NCBI GenBank assembly: GCA_030429545.1
Contig: JAUIFF010000015.1
Location: 1 to 64,000, forward strand
Length of the DNA stretch: 64,000 bases
Reading direction: 5' to 3'
From: Polyangia bacterium
GTDB taxonomy: Bacteria > Myxococcota_A > Polyangia > Nannocystales > Nannocystaceae
Shown here: in pieces, positions 18,342 through 25,789 of the stretch
Layout: every line of letters starts with the position of its first letter
Numbering within the stretch: the first letter of the stretch is position 1
The notes under the pieces: generated by a model
What the model saw: only the letters and a program-made list of their open reading frames with translations
The model's database searches: none
What the model was told of the DNA's origin: nothing
Position numbers and translations under genes: made by a program

Positions 18342-19396
18342 CCATGGCGATTGTGCAGGTGGCATGGGTCGGGGATGCCGAGGCGCGTCAGCCGGTGTTA
18401 CCTGCAGATTCTCCGGCTGCACAGCCCGATGTGTTGGCCGAGTACTATCGCCGAGCAGCCGGTTCGAAGCTGAGCCCAAAACAGCGCCGTGCCCTCGCGC
18501 AGCTTCTGTACCACCCGGTGGCTCGCAGCCCGGCCGTGGTTGCGTTGGCGACGGGTTATCCCGTGCCAACAACATTTGCGGGGGTGTTGGCCACGGCCGG
18601 TCCGACGTCCGACCGCGAGTTGCTAGCTGCCCTCGACGAGGTTGAGAAAGTCGCGATTGTCGACACTTGGGTGGTTGCGCTGCTGTGGAATCGACTTGGC
18701 GATATACCTGAACCAAAGACCATGCCAGCCCGGTTGTTGCGCCGAAAACTACTGCACCGGCTGACGACCCATGCTCGCCTCGCGACCGCCTTGGTGCGTG
18801 CGCGGGCGGAGGTTTCGAGAATTGAGTTTGCCCCGTGGCGCAGCAAGGCCGCTCCCCCGCCGGGCTATCGCCGTGGTCCTTCGTCGTTGGAAATCGCCGT
18901 TGCCGTGGGGCGGCATTACAAGCGTGCAGACCCTGGGACGTGGACGAGCAGCGCTGTGAGTGAAGTTCGGGTGCGTCGCGGGAAGTCCGGTTTAGACTTA
19001 ATTCGCGGGGGCCAAGCGGTCAAGCTGCACGCACGGTTCACACTCGGGCGGCTCGACCTACTCGAGACGACCAAAGAGGTTGTCCTACAAACATCGGTCG
19101 GGCCTGTGACCTTGCCGGCAGGTCGTCAACTCAGCGCGTGGCAGCTGCCAACACTGGTGGCTGGAGATACACAAAAAAATGTAGATGCACTAATATTATC
19201 GGCCCTCGCGGGTGACGAGCAAGCTCTGACAACGCTCAGCGAGGTCCTGCCGTTTGCCCACCTCAGCCTGCGTCGGGCGGTGCAAAAATCGCCCGAGGCG
19301 AAAGGTGCCCCGGGGCTGCGGATGCTGCTCGCACTTTTCGACGATGCAGTTGTCCGCACGGAGAACCCCAATCCCGCACCCAGTCCCGCGCCCTAA
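18281..19396 (+). CDS. Secreted protein of unknown function
   Basis: 371 residues from ATG 18281, preceded by GGGGTGAT; GTG 18272 is an alternative. A basic N-terminus followed by a hydrophobic segment (VVRAMAIVQVAWVGDAEA) looks like a signal peptide. The rest is helical, Arg/Ala/Leu-rich in the first half and beta-like around residues 230-300 (GLDLIRGGQAVKLHARFTLG). Ends in a Pro/Asn tail. No family recognised. A decamer TGTAGATGCA at 19180-19189 sits in a run of AT-rich codons unlike the rest of the gene. Probably co-transcribed with the radical SAM gene. Confidence 0.65.
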   Translation: MYKQQNHRVLRGRLRRFVVRAMAIVQVAWVGDAEARQPVLPADSPAAQPDVLAEYYRRAAGSKLSPKQRRALAQLLYHPVARSPAVVALATGYPVPTTFAGVLATAGPTSDRELLAALDEVEKVAIVDTWVVALLWNRLGDIPEPKTMPARLLRRKLLHRLTTHARLATALVRARAEVSRIEFAPWRSKAAPPPGYRRGPSSLEIAVAVGRHYKRADPGTWTSSAVSEVRVRRGKSGLDLIRGGQAVKLHARFTLGRLDLLETTKEVVLQTSVGPVTLPAGRQLSAWQLPTLVAGDTQKNVDALILSALAGDEQALTTLSEVLPFAHLSLRRAVQKSPEAKGAPGLRMLLALFDDAVVRTENPNPAPSPAP

Positions 19397-19427
19397 CGCG
19401 CGCGGAACTCGGTCCCAGGCTGGTGGG

Positions 19428-20237
19428 TTAGGTTCCGAGCACCGAACCTCCGTCGACACTGATCACCGCACCGTTGATAAACCCGGCCGACTCGGCAGCC
19501 AAAAACAGGTAGGTGCGAGCGATGTCTTCGGGCTGGCCCATCCGTCCAACGGGTGTATGTGCAACCATGTGTTCAAGGACCTTGGGGGGAATCGACTTGA
19601 CCATCTCGGTGGCGATAAACCCGGGCGCGACCGCATTGGCCGTGATCCCGTATTTCCCGAGTTCTCGGGCCCAAACCCGGGTCATGCCGATGACCCCAGA
19701 TTTTGTTGCGACGTAGTTGGTTTGCCCGAAATTTCCGTACAGACCGACGACCGACGACGCGCTGAGAATGCGGCCGTATTTTTGCGAAATCATTGTAGGT
19801 ACAACGGCCTGGGTGCAGTTGAATACGCCCTTGAGGTTGACCGAGACCACCGTGTCAAAGGCCTCCTGGCTCATTTGCTTGACGACCTCGCCGTTTTTCA
19901 CCTTGACCAGCTGGCCGTCGCGGACGATGCCCGCGTTGTTCACGAGGATGTCAATTTGCCCGTGACGCTCGCAGATCGAGGCGACAGCCTCGTCGACCTG
20001 TTCGCGGTTGGCCACGTTGACCCGGGAAAACCCGGCGATGCCACCGGCGTTGACAATTGCAGTTGCGGTCGCGTCTCCAGCTTCTTGGTCGAGGTCCCAC
20101 AGTTCCACCGTCGCGCCGGCAGCAGCAAATGCGTGGGCGGTGGCGCGGCCAATACCATTGGCGGCTCCGGTGATGATCGCTACGCGGTCCTTGAGACCCC
20201 CGGGAAATTCTGTTGACTGTTGATTGTCCACCGCCAA
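19428..20237 (-). CDS. Short-chain dehydrogenase/reductase (FabG-like)
   Basis: 269 residues. The NAD(P)-binding motif is TGAANGIG near residue 24, with NNAG at the fourth strand, catalytic Ser in SASSVVG and Tyr-x-x-x-Lys in NYVATKSG. The C-terminal segment GFINGAVISVDGGSVLG is typical of 3-oxoacyl-ACP or acetoacetyl-CoA reductases. The start is TTG 20237 or GTG 20231. It is 25 bp downstream of the epimerase gene on the same strand, but I see no pathway link. Confidence 0.88.
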   Translation of the reverse strand: MAVDNQQSTEFPGGLKDRVAIITGAANGIGRATAHAFAAAGATVELWDLDQEAGDATATAIVNAGGIAGFSRVNVANREQVDEAVASICERHGQIDILVNNAGIVRDGQLVKVKNGEVVKQMSQEAFDTVVSVNLKGVFNCTQAVVPTMISQKYGRILSASSVVGLYGNFGQTNYVATKSGVIGMTRVWARELGKYGITANAVAPGFIATEMVKSIPPKVLEHMVAHTPVGRMGQPEDIARTYLFLAAESAGFINGAVISVDGGSVLGT

Positions 20238-20262
20238 CGAGTAGCGAATCTCCCGGTCCGGT

Positions 20263-21231
20263 TCAATGCTGCGAGCTCACACCCGACGCCGCAAACCAGG
20301 CGGCGGTTTGCTCGAGTCCAGCGGCCAGCGATGTGGGCGGGCCGAGTACCGTTTGCATGGGTGTGGGGTCGACCACGGATCGCTGTAGGTCGCCGATGCG
20401 GGGCGGGGCGTGTTCGATGTCCGGCACCTGCCCGAGCACGTCGGCGAGTTTTTGCGCAAGTTCGAGGGTGGTGGTTTCGAGCCCGGTGGCGATGTCGAGG
20501 GTTGTGGCCACAAGCTCGCCGCGATGGGCTGCGAGGTTGGCTCGCACAACATCTTGTACAAACACATAGTCACGCACGCAGCCGCCGTCATCCGCCCGCT
20601 GTCGGCCAAAAATTCGCATCGGCTTGCCGGCGAGGCTACGGCTGACAAAAATCGCAACCACCCCGCCTTCGGCGTGGGCACTTTGCCGTGGGCCGTAGAC
20701 ATTGGCGTAGCGAAGAATCCGCGTGTTGAGGCCACTGGCGTTCAGGTAGCACTCAGCAGCCATTTTGGAGCAACCGTACGGGCTTTGGGGTTGCTCGCGG
20801 CACTTACCAACCCCGGCTGTCGTACCTGCTGGGACTTCGCCATAGATTGCCCCTCCGGTACTTGCAAATACAAAGCTGTCAACCTCGTATTGTCGGCTCA
20901 ACTCGATCAGGTTGATGGTTCCCAGAATGTTCGTCTCGGCATCGAGGGCAGGGTCTTCGACACTACGGCCAACGCTGGTTTGGGCCGCGTGGTGGTTGAC
21001 CCACTGCGGTCGGTAGCGCTCAAATACGTGGAGAAGCCCGTGTTTGTCGCGCACATCACCTTCGATAAAGATCGCCCGCGGGGGAAGGTTTGCTCGCGTT
21101 CCGCTGCTGAGGTTGTCGAACACGACAACGCGATGACCACGCTCGAGAAGCGACTGTGCGAGGTGCGAGCCGATAAATCCAGCGCCACCGGTAACCAGCA
21201 CGGTTTTGCCTGCGGACGGTTGCATGGGCAT
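20263..21231 (-). CDS. NAD-dependent sugar epimerase/dehydratase (GalE-like)
   Basis: About 322 residues from ATG 21231. Extended SDR with TGGAGFIGSH, FDNLSSG, NHHAAQTSVGRSVEDP, catalytic Thr/Ser in FASTGGAIYGE and Tyr-x-x-x-Lys in SPYGCSKMAAE. YANVYGPRQ and GCVRDYVFVQDVVRA are typical of UDP-glucose 4-epimerases. It acts on nucleotide sugars for polysaccharide synthesis; exact sugar uncertain. Downstream of the ferritin-like lipoprotein gene by about 70 bp. Confidence 0.87.
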   Translation of the reverse strand: MPMQPSAGKTVLVTGGAGFIGSHLAQSLLERGHRVVVFDNLSSGTRANLPPRAIFIEGDVRDKHGLLHVFERYRPQWVNHHAAQTSVGRSVEDPALDAETNILGTINLIELSRQYEVDSFVFASTGGAIYGEVPAGTTAGVGKCREQPQSPYGCSKMAAECYLNASGLNTRILRYANVYGPRQSAHAEGGVVAIFVSRSLAGKPMRIFGRQRADDGGCVRDYVFVQDVVRANLAAHRGELVATTLDIATGLETTTLELAQKLADVLGQVPDIEHAPPRIGDLQRSVVDPTPMQTVLGPPTSLAAGLEQTAAWFAASGVSSQH

Positions 21232-21303
21232 TATTCTTGCCGAAATTTCCCGGCGATCCAAGCTCGTGTTGGCTGGTGCTGTGCGAACGTGCAGTTACAG
21301 GCG

Positions 21304-22827
21304 TTAGGTGCTCGCGTGGATGGATGCAGATACATGGTCAAGCGCCGGGGCAATGACCTCACGCAGGCTGACAAGGCTAAGGTGCTGTTCGAGCGAGGGG
21401 CCCAGCAGGCCAAATTCAGGTCGCGCTGGGGTCACGTGGGCGTGAGTTGCTTGGAGCGTATGCTCGGCTTCTTGCAGGCGCCGGGTTGCGTAGCCAAGTA
21501 TCTCGCGTCGCTGGCTGGGCGTCGCAGTGTCGACAAGCCACTTGAAGGTCTGCCAGGCGAGCTGTGCGTGGCGTTGTTCGTCGCCTGCGATTTGGCGGTA
21601 GACCTCGCGACTTTCAGGGTCGCGGGCCATACGATAGGACTCGTGAGCATGGCAAACGCCGATGGTCTCGCCCAGACAGGCTTCATCGAACAGTTGGCAG
21701 GCAACGCTGACACGGCCAACCGGGCCCATCTGTGCGCCACGCAGGTCAAATCTTCCGGGGCTTTGGCCTCCCCCAAACCGTTGGGACATTTGTAGGCACA
21801 ACTTTGTGTGACGGACCTCGTCGGCCAGCGCTGCCCGGGCTTGAGAAAGCAATTGAGGGGGTGCTCCAAGGGCCAGAAGTTGGTCGATGAAGCGGGCAAA
21901 ACTGGCGACTGAAGCATGTTCGAGTTCGGCGATACGTTGCCAATATTCTGCGAGTTGTGGGTCGCTTGTGCACTCAGCTACTTGGGTGTGCCAGGTGCCG
22001 CCTCCTTCACTCAAGGCCGCTACACGGGCCTGTCCGGCAACCAAAAATGGCCGGCCGATCATGCAGGACATACCTTGGCATTGCCAATCATGGCGCTCTT
22101 GCAGCGAACCCGGGTTTTGGACCATGGCAACACAGGAGTTGTCGCCGTCACAGGAGTCGTGGGAGCGGCAGCTATCGCCTTCGCCACGGCATGCCAGGGT
22201 GGCGTTTTCTGAGCAGCCGTTGAAATAGATCGCCGCCCCACACTCGCCCGACCCACAGTCGGCATCGGTGCGGCAACTCGCGGGTACGCATCGGGGTAGG
22301 CGGTCGTCGGCGTGCCCGCTCTTGAGGCTGAGGGCTCCTGTGCATAGGCATGCTTGGTTCGCCTCACAATCGTTGTCGGATTCGCAGGCGTAGTGGCAGC
22401 CACACCAGACCTTGTCGCTCGGGCGCATCATGCCGCGCTCGTATGTGATGCAGCGCCCATACGGTTTATCGGTGCAATCCGCATCGGTCGTGCATGGTCC
22501 CTCCGACTTGTCGCCACCCGGGCAGGCGTTTTGCAGGATTGGAGGAATTTGGCAGGCAACGGCTTCGCTGCGATGGACACTGCCATCTTCACATTTTGAG
22601 TAGCCAGTTGGTCGCTGATTGGCATCGACCAGCGCCTGGTCTCCTGCACATGCAAGTTTTTCCTGCGGGACCGGAGGTTGCTTTTCTGGTTTAGGCGGCG
22701 TGTCGGTTTTGGTCGACTGGTCGATGGGGGTCGGTTGCGCGGGGCGGTCGATCGGGGTGCATCCCGCGAGAGGAACGAGCGCGCTCACAATGGCGTAGCG
22801 AAGTCGCTGAATATGGTCCGACGGCAT
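21304..22827 (-). CDS. Lipoprotein with Cys-rich and ferritin-like domains
   Basis: 507 residues. Signal peptide with lipobox ALVPLAGC-T, a Pro/Thr/Lys linker, a Cys-rich middle with paired motifs (CTTDADC, CESDNDC, CRTDADCGSGEC, CDGDNSC), then a C-terminal four-helix ferritin-like domain of ~190 residues. Candidate di-iron ligands are visible: ELEHASVASF, ADEVRHTK, GETIGVCHAHESYR and GDEQRHAQLAW, giving four Glu plus His positions. The combination of a surface disulfide domain with an iron-oxidising type domain is unusual; it may handle iron or oxidants in the periplasm or at the cell surface. Confidence 0.8.
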   Translation of the reverse strand: MPSDHIQRLRYAIVSALVPLAGCTPIDRPAQPTPIDQSTKTDTPPKPEKQPPVPQEKLACAGDQALVDANQRPTGYSKCEDGSVHRSEAVACQIPPILQNACPGGDKSEGPCTTDADCTDKPYGRCITYERGMMRPSDKVWCGCHYACESDNDCEANQACLCTGALSLKSGHADDRLPRCVPASCRTDADCGSGECGAAIYFNGCSENATLACRGEGDSCRSHDSCDGDNSCVAMVQNPGSLQERHDWQCQGMSCMIGRPFLVAGQARVAALSEGGGTWHTQVAECTSDPQLAEYWQRIAELEHASVASFARFIDQLLALGAPPQLLSQARAALADEVRHTKLCLQMSQRFGGGQSPGRFDLRGAQMGPVGRVSVACQLFDEACLGETIGVCHAHESYRMARDPESREVYRQIAGDEQRHAQLAWQTFKWLVDTATPSQRREILGYATRRLQEAEHTLQATHAHVTPARPEFGLLGPSLEQHLSLVSLREVIAPALDHVSASIHAST

Positions 22828-22887
22828 GCCACATCGTACCGGATTTGTCGTTTGTGCGCCCAGGCCTCGAATCTGTTCGCAGCTGGC

Positions 22888-23628
22888 TCAGGCGCCCGGT
22901 ACCGTCAGTATTGCGATGTACTGGTAGGGAAGTAGATCGGTGTTGACCTCAACCCGAGCAAAGCCCAACGCTTCGAGTTTGGCGAACACGTCCTCGGCAG
23001 AAATGCGCATCTCGGGGGGTGGCCCTGGGGCATCCTCCGGCGCGTCGGGCTTGAAGTCGACGATCACCAGTTTGCCCCCGGGTTTGAGGTTACGTAGCAC
23101 CGGCAGGAAAAACGCGTCAGGCTGTTCGATGTGGTGAAAAACGTTGCACATAAAAGCAACATCGACCGGCTCGGGAAGGGCCGGATCGATAGGCGAGCCC
23201 TTGACCGCGAACAGGTTGCTGACCCCGTCGCGTCGGGCACGACGGCTCAGGTAGGCCACCATGGCAGCTTCGATGTCGTTGGCAAACACCTTGCCGTTGG
23301 GCACCGCCTTGGCAAAGCGGATGGCGAAATAGCCGGTGCCTGCTCCGATGTCGGCAACCACCGCATCTTCGGCCAGCCCGAGTGAGGCAATCACCTCGTC
23401 GGGTTTTTGCCAGGCCGCGCGTTCGGGCGAGTCAAATTCCTTGGCCCAGGCTTCGGGGTCGTCGAATTTGTGATGGCCCCCGTGGTGCTTGTGGGTGCCG
23501 TGCATGGGTCCCTCGTTGCCAGCCTCGTGGTCGGCGTGACCATTTGGCGGGTTTGAGTTTTGCTTGGGCCCACAACCCGTGAAAGCCAACGCATATACAC
23601 CAAACACCAGGGCGACCGAGCGGAGCAT
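22888..23628 (-). CDS. Lipoprotein-type SAM-dependent methyltransferase
   Basis: About 246 residues from ATG 23628. The N-terminus is a clear lipoprotein signal (VALVFGVYALAFTGC-G, Cys19), then a His-rich linker (HADHEAGNEGPMHGTHKHHGGHHK region) and a class I methyltransferase domain. Motif I is VADIGAGTGYF; FMCNVFHHI and LKPGGKLVIVDF are further motifs. SAM is not known in the periplasm, so an exported methyltransferase is odd. It may bind another ligand, or the His-rich segment may bind metal. A longer start at 23685 would add 19 residues. Confidence 0.8.
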   Translation of the reverse strand: MLRSVALVFGVYALAFTGCGPKQNSNPPNGHADHEAGNEGPMHGTHKHHGGHHKFDDPEAWAKEFDSPERAAWQKPDEVIASLGLAEDAVVADIGAGTGYFAIRFAKAVPNGKVFANDIEAAMVAYLSRRARRDGVSNLFAVKGSPIDPALPEPVDVAFMCNVFHHIEQPDAFFLPVLRNLKPGGKLVIVDFKPDAPEDAPGPPPEMRISAEDVFAKLEALGFARVEVNTDLLPYQYIAILTVPGA

Positions 23629-23706
23629 GCCCGGGAGGATACACGACCTGGCGCAGATATAGGGGTCTTGTACGCGGTTGCGCAACCGCGGATGGGCGCG
23701 GCGGAA

Positions 23707-24036
23707 CTAAGGAATAAGGCCTGAAACCAGCTTGAGGAGGCCTGCACGACCACTTTGGGCAGTCTCGACCGCGGCTTGGTGGAGCGCCAACATGTCGTTG
23801 TAGTTGTCCTTCCCGGCTAGTGCCGCCCGGAAGTTGACGGTGTCGAAGTCTGCGTTGATCCGTGTGGCCGCAACCATCGTCAGCTCACCGCTACCGGGTT
23901 TGAACTTGTCCCAGTCGATCTCGCCGGTCTCACTGTCGATCGCCTGCGAAAGCGTACCGGTGTAGGTCGTCACCGTGAGCGTCGAGAGGTCTTTGATCTC
24001 GTCAGAAAACTTTTGGAGAGCGTCGCGGATACCCAT
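23707..24036 (-). CDS. Small hypothetical protein
   Basis: 109 residues, no signal peptide. Starts MGIRDALQKFSDEIKDLSTL, then a beta-like, Thr-rich part (TVTTYTGTLSQAI, ELTMVAATRINADFDTVNF) and a C-terminal helix (ALHQAAVETAQSGRAGLLKLV). The composition and codon use look genuine. Lies in the long minus-strand gene run between two lipoprotein genes. Not recognised. Confidence 0.7.
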   Translation of the reverse strand: MGIRDALQKFSDEIKDLSTLTVTTYTGTLSQAIDSETGEIDWDKFKPGSGELTMVAATRINADFDTVNFRAALAGKDNYNDMLALHQAAVETAQSGRAGLLKLVSGLIP

Positions 24037-24116
24037 TGTGGTGAGGAGTGTACAAAACGCAGGGGCGCGAAGGTGTTTATAAATGATGTCCGATTGGTCA
24101 GGTCGCGCGAAAATAT

Positions 24117-24126
24117 TGCATGTACA
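24117..24126. repeat. Dispersed decamer TGCATGTACA (intergenic copy)
   Basis: Exact TGYANNTRCA match abutting the stop codon of the NTF2-like lipoprotein gene, with AT-rich flanks (AAAATAT left, TTATTG right). Confidence 0.6.
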
Positions 24127-24594
24127 TTATTGCTCCGGAGCTGCCGATGTATGGTCGTGAACGATCTTCCAGCCGTCGGCCGTTCGCAGGCAGGCGAGCG
24201 AAAAAATACCCGAGCCGGCCTTGGGCGTTTCGCTGAGGTGCCAGCGGCCATACACGATTGCCCCATCTGCGCCTAGGTTGCGAATATCGAGGATGTCGAA
24301 CGCGAGTTTCCCCATTGTGCTCGTGTCCTCGCCATAGCGCGCACGATATTTGTCGAACGTCTCTTGCCACCCCGTCCTGAGCTTGCCGCCCGAGGTAAAC
24401 ACGAGGTTCGGCGAGCGCTCGTAGCCGTCCATATAGCCCGTTAGGTCACCGCGATTCCAGGCGTCGCGCTGGCTTTGCAAAACCGCTCGAATCGCCTCTG
24501 CATCGGCTGGTTGAAACCTGTGCTGAGATTCGCCCGAACAGGATGGAAGCCACAGGAGTGCTGTGAGAACAAAGAGTCGAAACCGACCGGACAT
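24127..24594 (-). CDS. NTF2-like (DUF4440-type) lipoprotein
   Basis: About 155 residues from ATG 24594 (24609 is possible). Lipobox LLWLPSC-S. The mature part is an NTF2/SnoaL-like cone fold: helix ADAEAIRAVLQSQRDAWNRGDLTGYMDGY, then SPNLVFTSGGKLRTGWQETFDKYRARYG and a C-terminal TADGWKIVHDHTS strand. Members bind small ligands or act as accessory domains; the substrate is not predictable. Outer-membrane lipoprotein by location. Confidence 0.82.
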   Translation of the reverse strand: MSGRFRLFVLTALLWLPSCSGESQHRFQPADAEAIRAVLQSQRDAWNRGDLTGYMDGYERSPNLVFTSGGKLRTGWQETFDKYRARYGEDTSTMGKLAFDILDIRNLGADGAIVYGRWHLSETPKAGSGIFSLACLRTADGWKIVHDHTSAAPEQ

Positions 24595-24647
24595 CGGTTG
24601 AGGATACATGTTTATTCGGTTGTTGTCGCAGTCAGATTGCCGCCGGA

Positions 24648-25118
24648 TCAGTCGCCTGGGAGTTCTGGCCCCGGAACCGCCACGATTGCTGCCCGAAGGC
24701 GAATGCCTTGACCGGGCGGTAGTTGATATTTCGCCTGATACCGGGCATCGACAGGGGCGGTTTGTAGGGTTGTCTCGCCGTTGGCCCGCTTTCGCAGGTG
24801 GGCATCGACTCGCAGCTCAATCACGGTGTCGACGAATCGATAAAACGTTGCGACGAAGCCTAGGGCGGCTAAGGGGACCCGTTCTCCGGCAAACTCAATA
24901 CGCGTGTCGGTGAGGGCCGGGTGGCTCGATGGTCGGCCATCCTCGTCAACCGTCACCCCGGTTGTCCGATCGCGGCGGGGGGCAAAGCCTGCGAGCGTTT
25001 CGGCTTGCAGGATGCTTGCATAATCAAGCATTTCCTGACCATCCGCGAGACCGCGGGCAACCGCTGCCAGCAGCTCACCAAATGGGACACTTGCGATGCC
25101 AAAGGGGGCTTCGGGCAT
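24648..25118 (-). CDS. Hypothetical protein, short member of a three-gene shared module
   Basis: 156 residues. The N-terminal helix (VPFGELLAAVARGLADGQEMLDYASI) and the C-terminal strands (TAPVDARYQAKYQ... AAIVAVPGP) match the neighbouring 25124 gene (PLGDLIAAVGRGVAEAQRAMDASTI, AAPTDASYTNKYAF... SVVAVPPTP). The two are paralogues. No PASTA-like tail here. No signal peptide. Function not recognised; co-transcribed with the next two genes, 5 bp and 3 bp gaps. Confidence 0.7.
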   Translation of the reverse strand: MPEAPFGIASVPFGELLAAVARGLADGQEMLDYASILQAETLAGFAPRRDRTTGVTVDEDGRPSSHPALTDTRIEFAGERVPLAALGFVATFYRFVDTVIELRVDAHLRKRANGETTLQTAPVDARYQAKYQLPPGQGIRLRAAIVAVPGPELPGD

Positions 25119-25123
25119 GGCGG

Positions 25124-25786
25124 CTAGCCCTCGGAGGGTGGCTCTTCGGGCACGTGCTCTGGATCTTCAGGGGGCAGCGACTGTATTGGTTCTTCGGCCA
25201 GCACGTGAATCGTCACCGCCTGACCGGCAGCGAGCAGGGTTCCCGGTTTCGGCTCAACCCGCTGGATAAGGGCTTCGTCTGGCGGATCGTCGCCCTCGGC
25301 AAAGGCATAGGGAATCTGCAAGCGTTCGAGTTGCTCGGCATAGTCGCCGCAGGTCGGTGTATTGGCAAACCTCGGGACAACTCGTAACCCGGCCTGTTCG
25401 GGTGTCGGAGGGACGGCTACCACCGAAAACTTGAGTTTGCTGACCGCTTGTAGGTCGAACGCGTATTTGTTGGTGTAGCTCGCGTCGGTGGGGGCGGCAT
25501 AGAGTTGCAGGCGACCGCCACGGGCCTCGCCACCGATTGTCAGCGACACGGTGAGGTCCGCCTCAACCTTGGGTATCTGGTACCAGTTCGGGCGATAACC
25601 GATCGAACGCATCACCGCACCGATATCTCCATTGACTTGGTGGAGCTCGCGTATGCTGGATATTGTAGATGCATCCATTGCCCGTTGAGCCTCCGCCACG
25701 CCGCGCCCGACTGCTGCAATTAGATCACCCAGCGGGGCAGAAAGTGCTTCGGTGAGATCCTCGGGAGCATTTCTATTTTTGGGCAT
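25124..25786 (-). CDS. Hypothetical protein with shared module and PASTA-like tail
   Basis: 220 residues. The first ~125 residues are paralogous to the downstream 156-residue protein. The C-terminal ~70 residues (VVPRFANTPTCGDYAEQLERLQIPYAF... RVEPKPGTLLAAGQAVTIHVL) fit a PASTA-like fold, a small beta-alpha-beta module that in other proteins binds peptidoglycan or mediates contacts. A Pro/Glu-rich end follows. It starts 3 bp from the end of the LamG/PASTA gene, so the three are one transcription unit. Confidence 0.7.
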   Translation of the reverse strand: MPKNRNAPEDLTEALSAPLGDLIAAVGRGVAEAQRAMDASTISSIRELHQVNGDIGAVMRSIGYRPNWYQIPKVEADLTVSLTIGGEARGGRLQLYAAPTDASYTNKYAFDLQAVSKLKFSVVAVPPTPEQAGLRVVPRFANTPTCGDYAEQLERLQIPYAFAEGDDPPDEALIQRVEPKPGTLLAAGQAVTIHVLAEEPIQSLPPEDPEHVPEEPPSEG

Positions 25787-25789
25787 CGA

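Noticed and set aside
20410..21795. A 461-residue plus-strand frame
   Set aside because: It runs antisense to the epimerase and the ferritin-like lipoprotein, both with clear family motifs.
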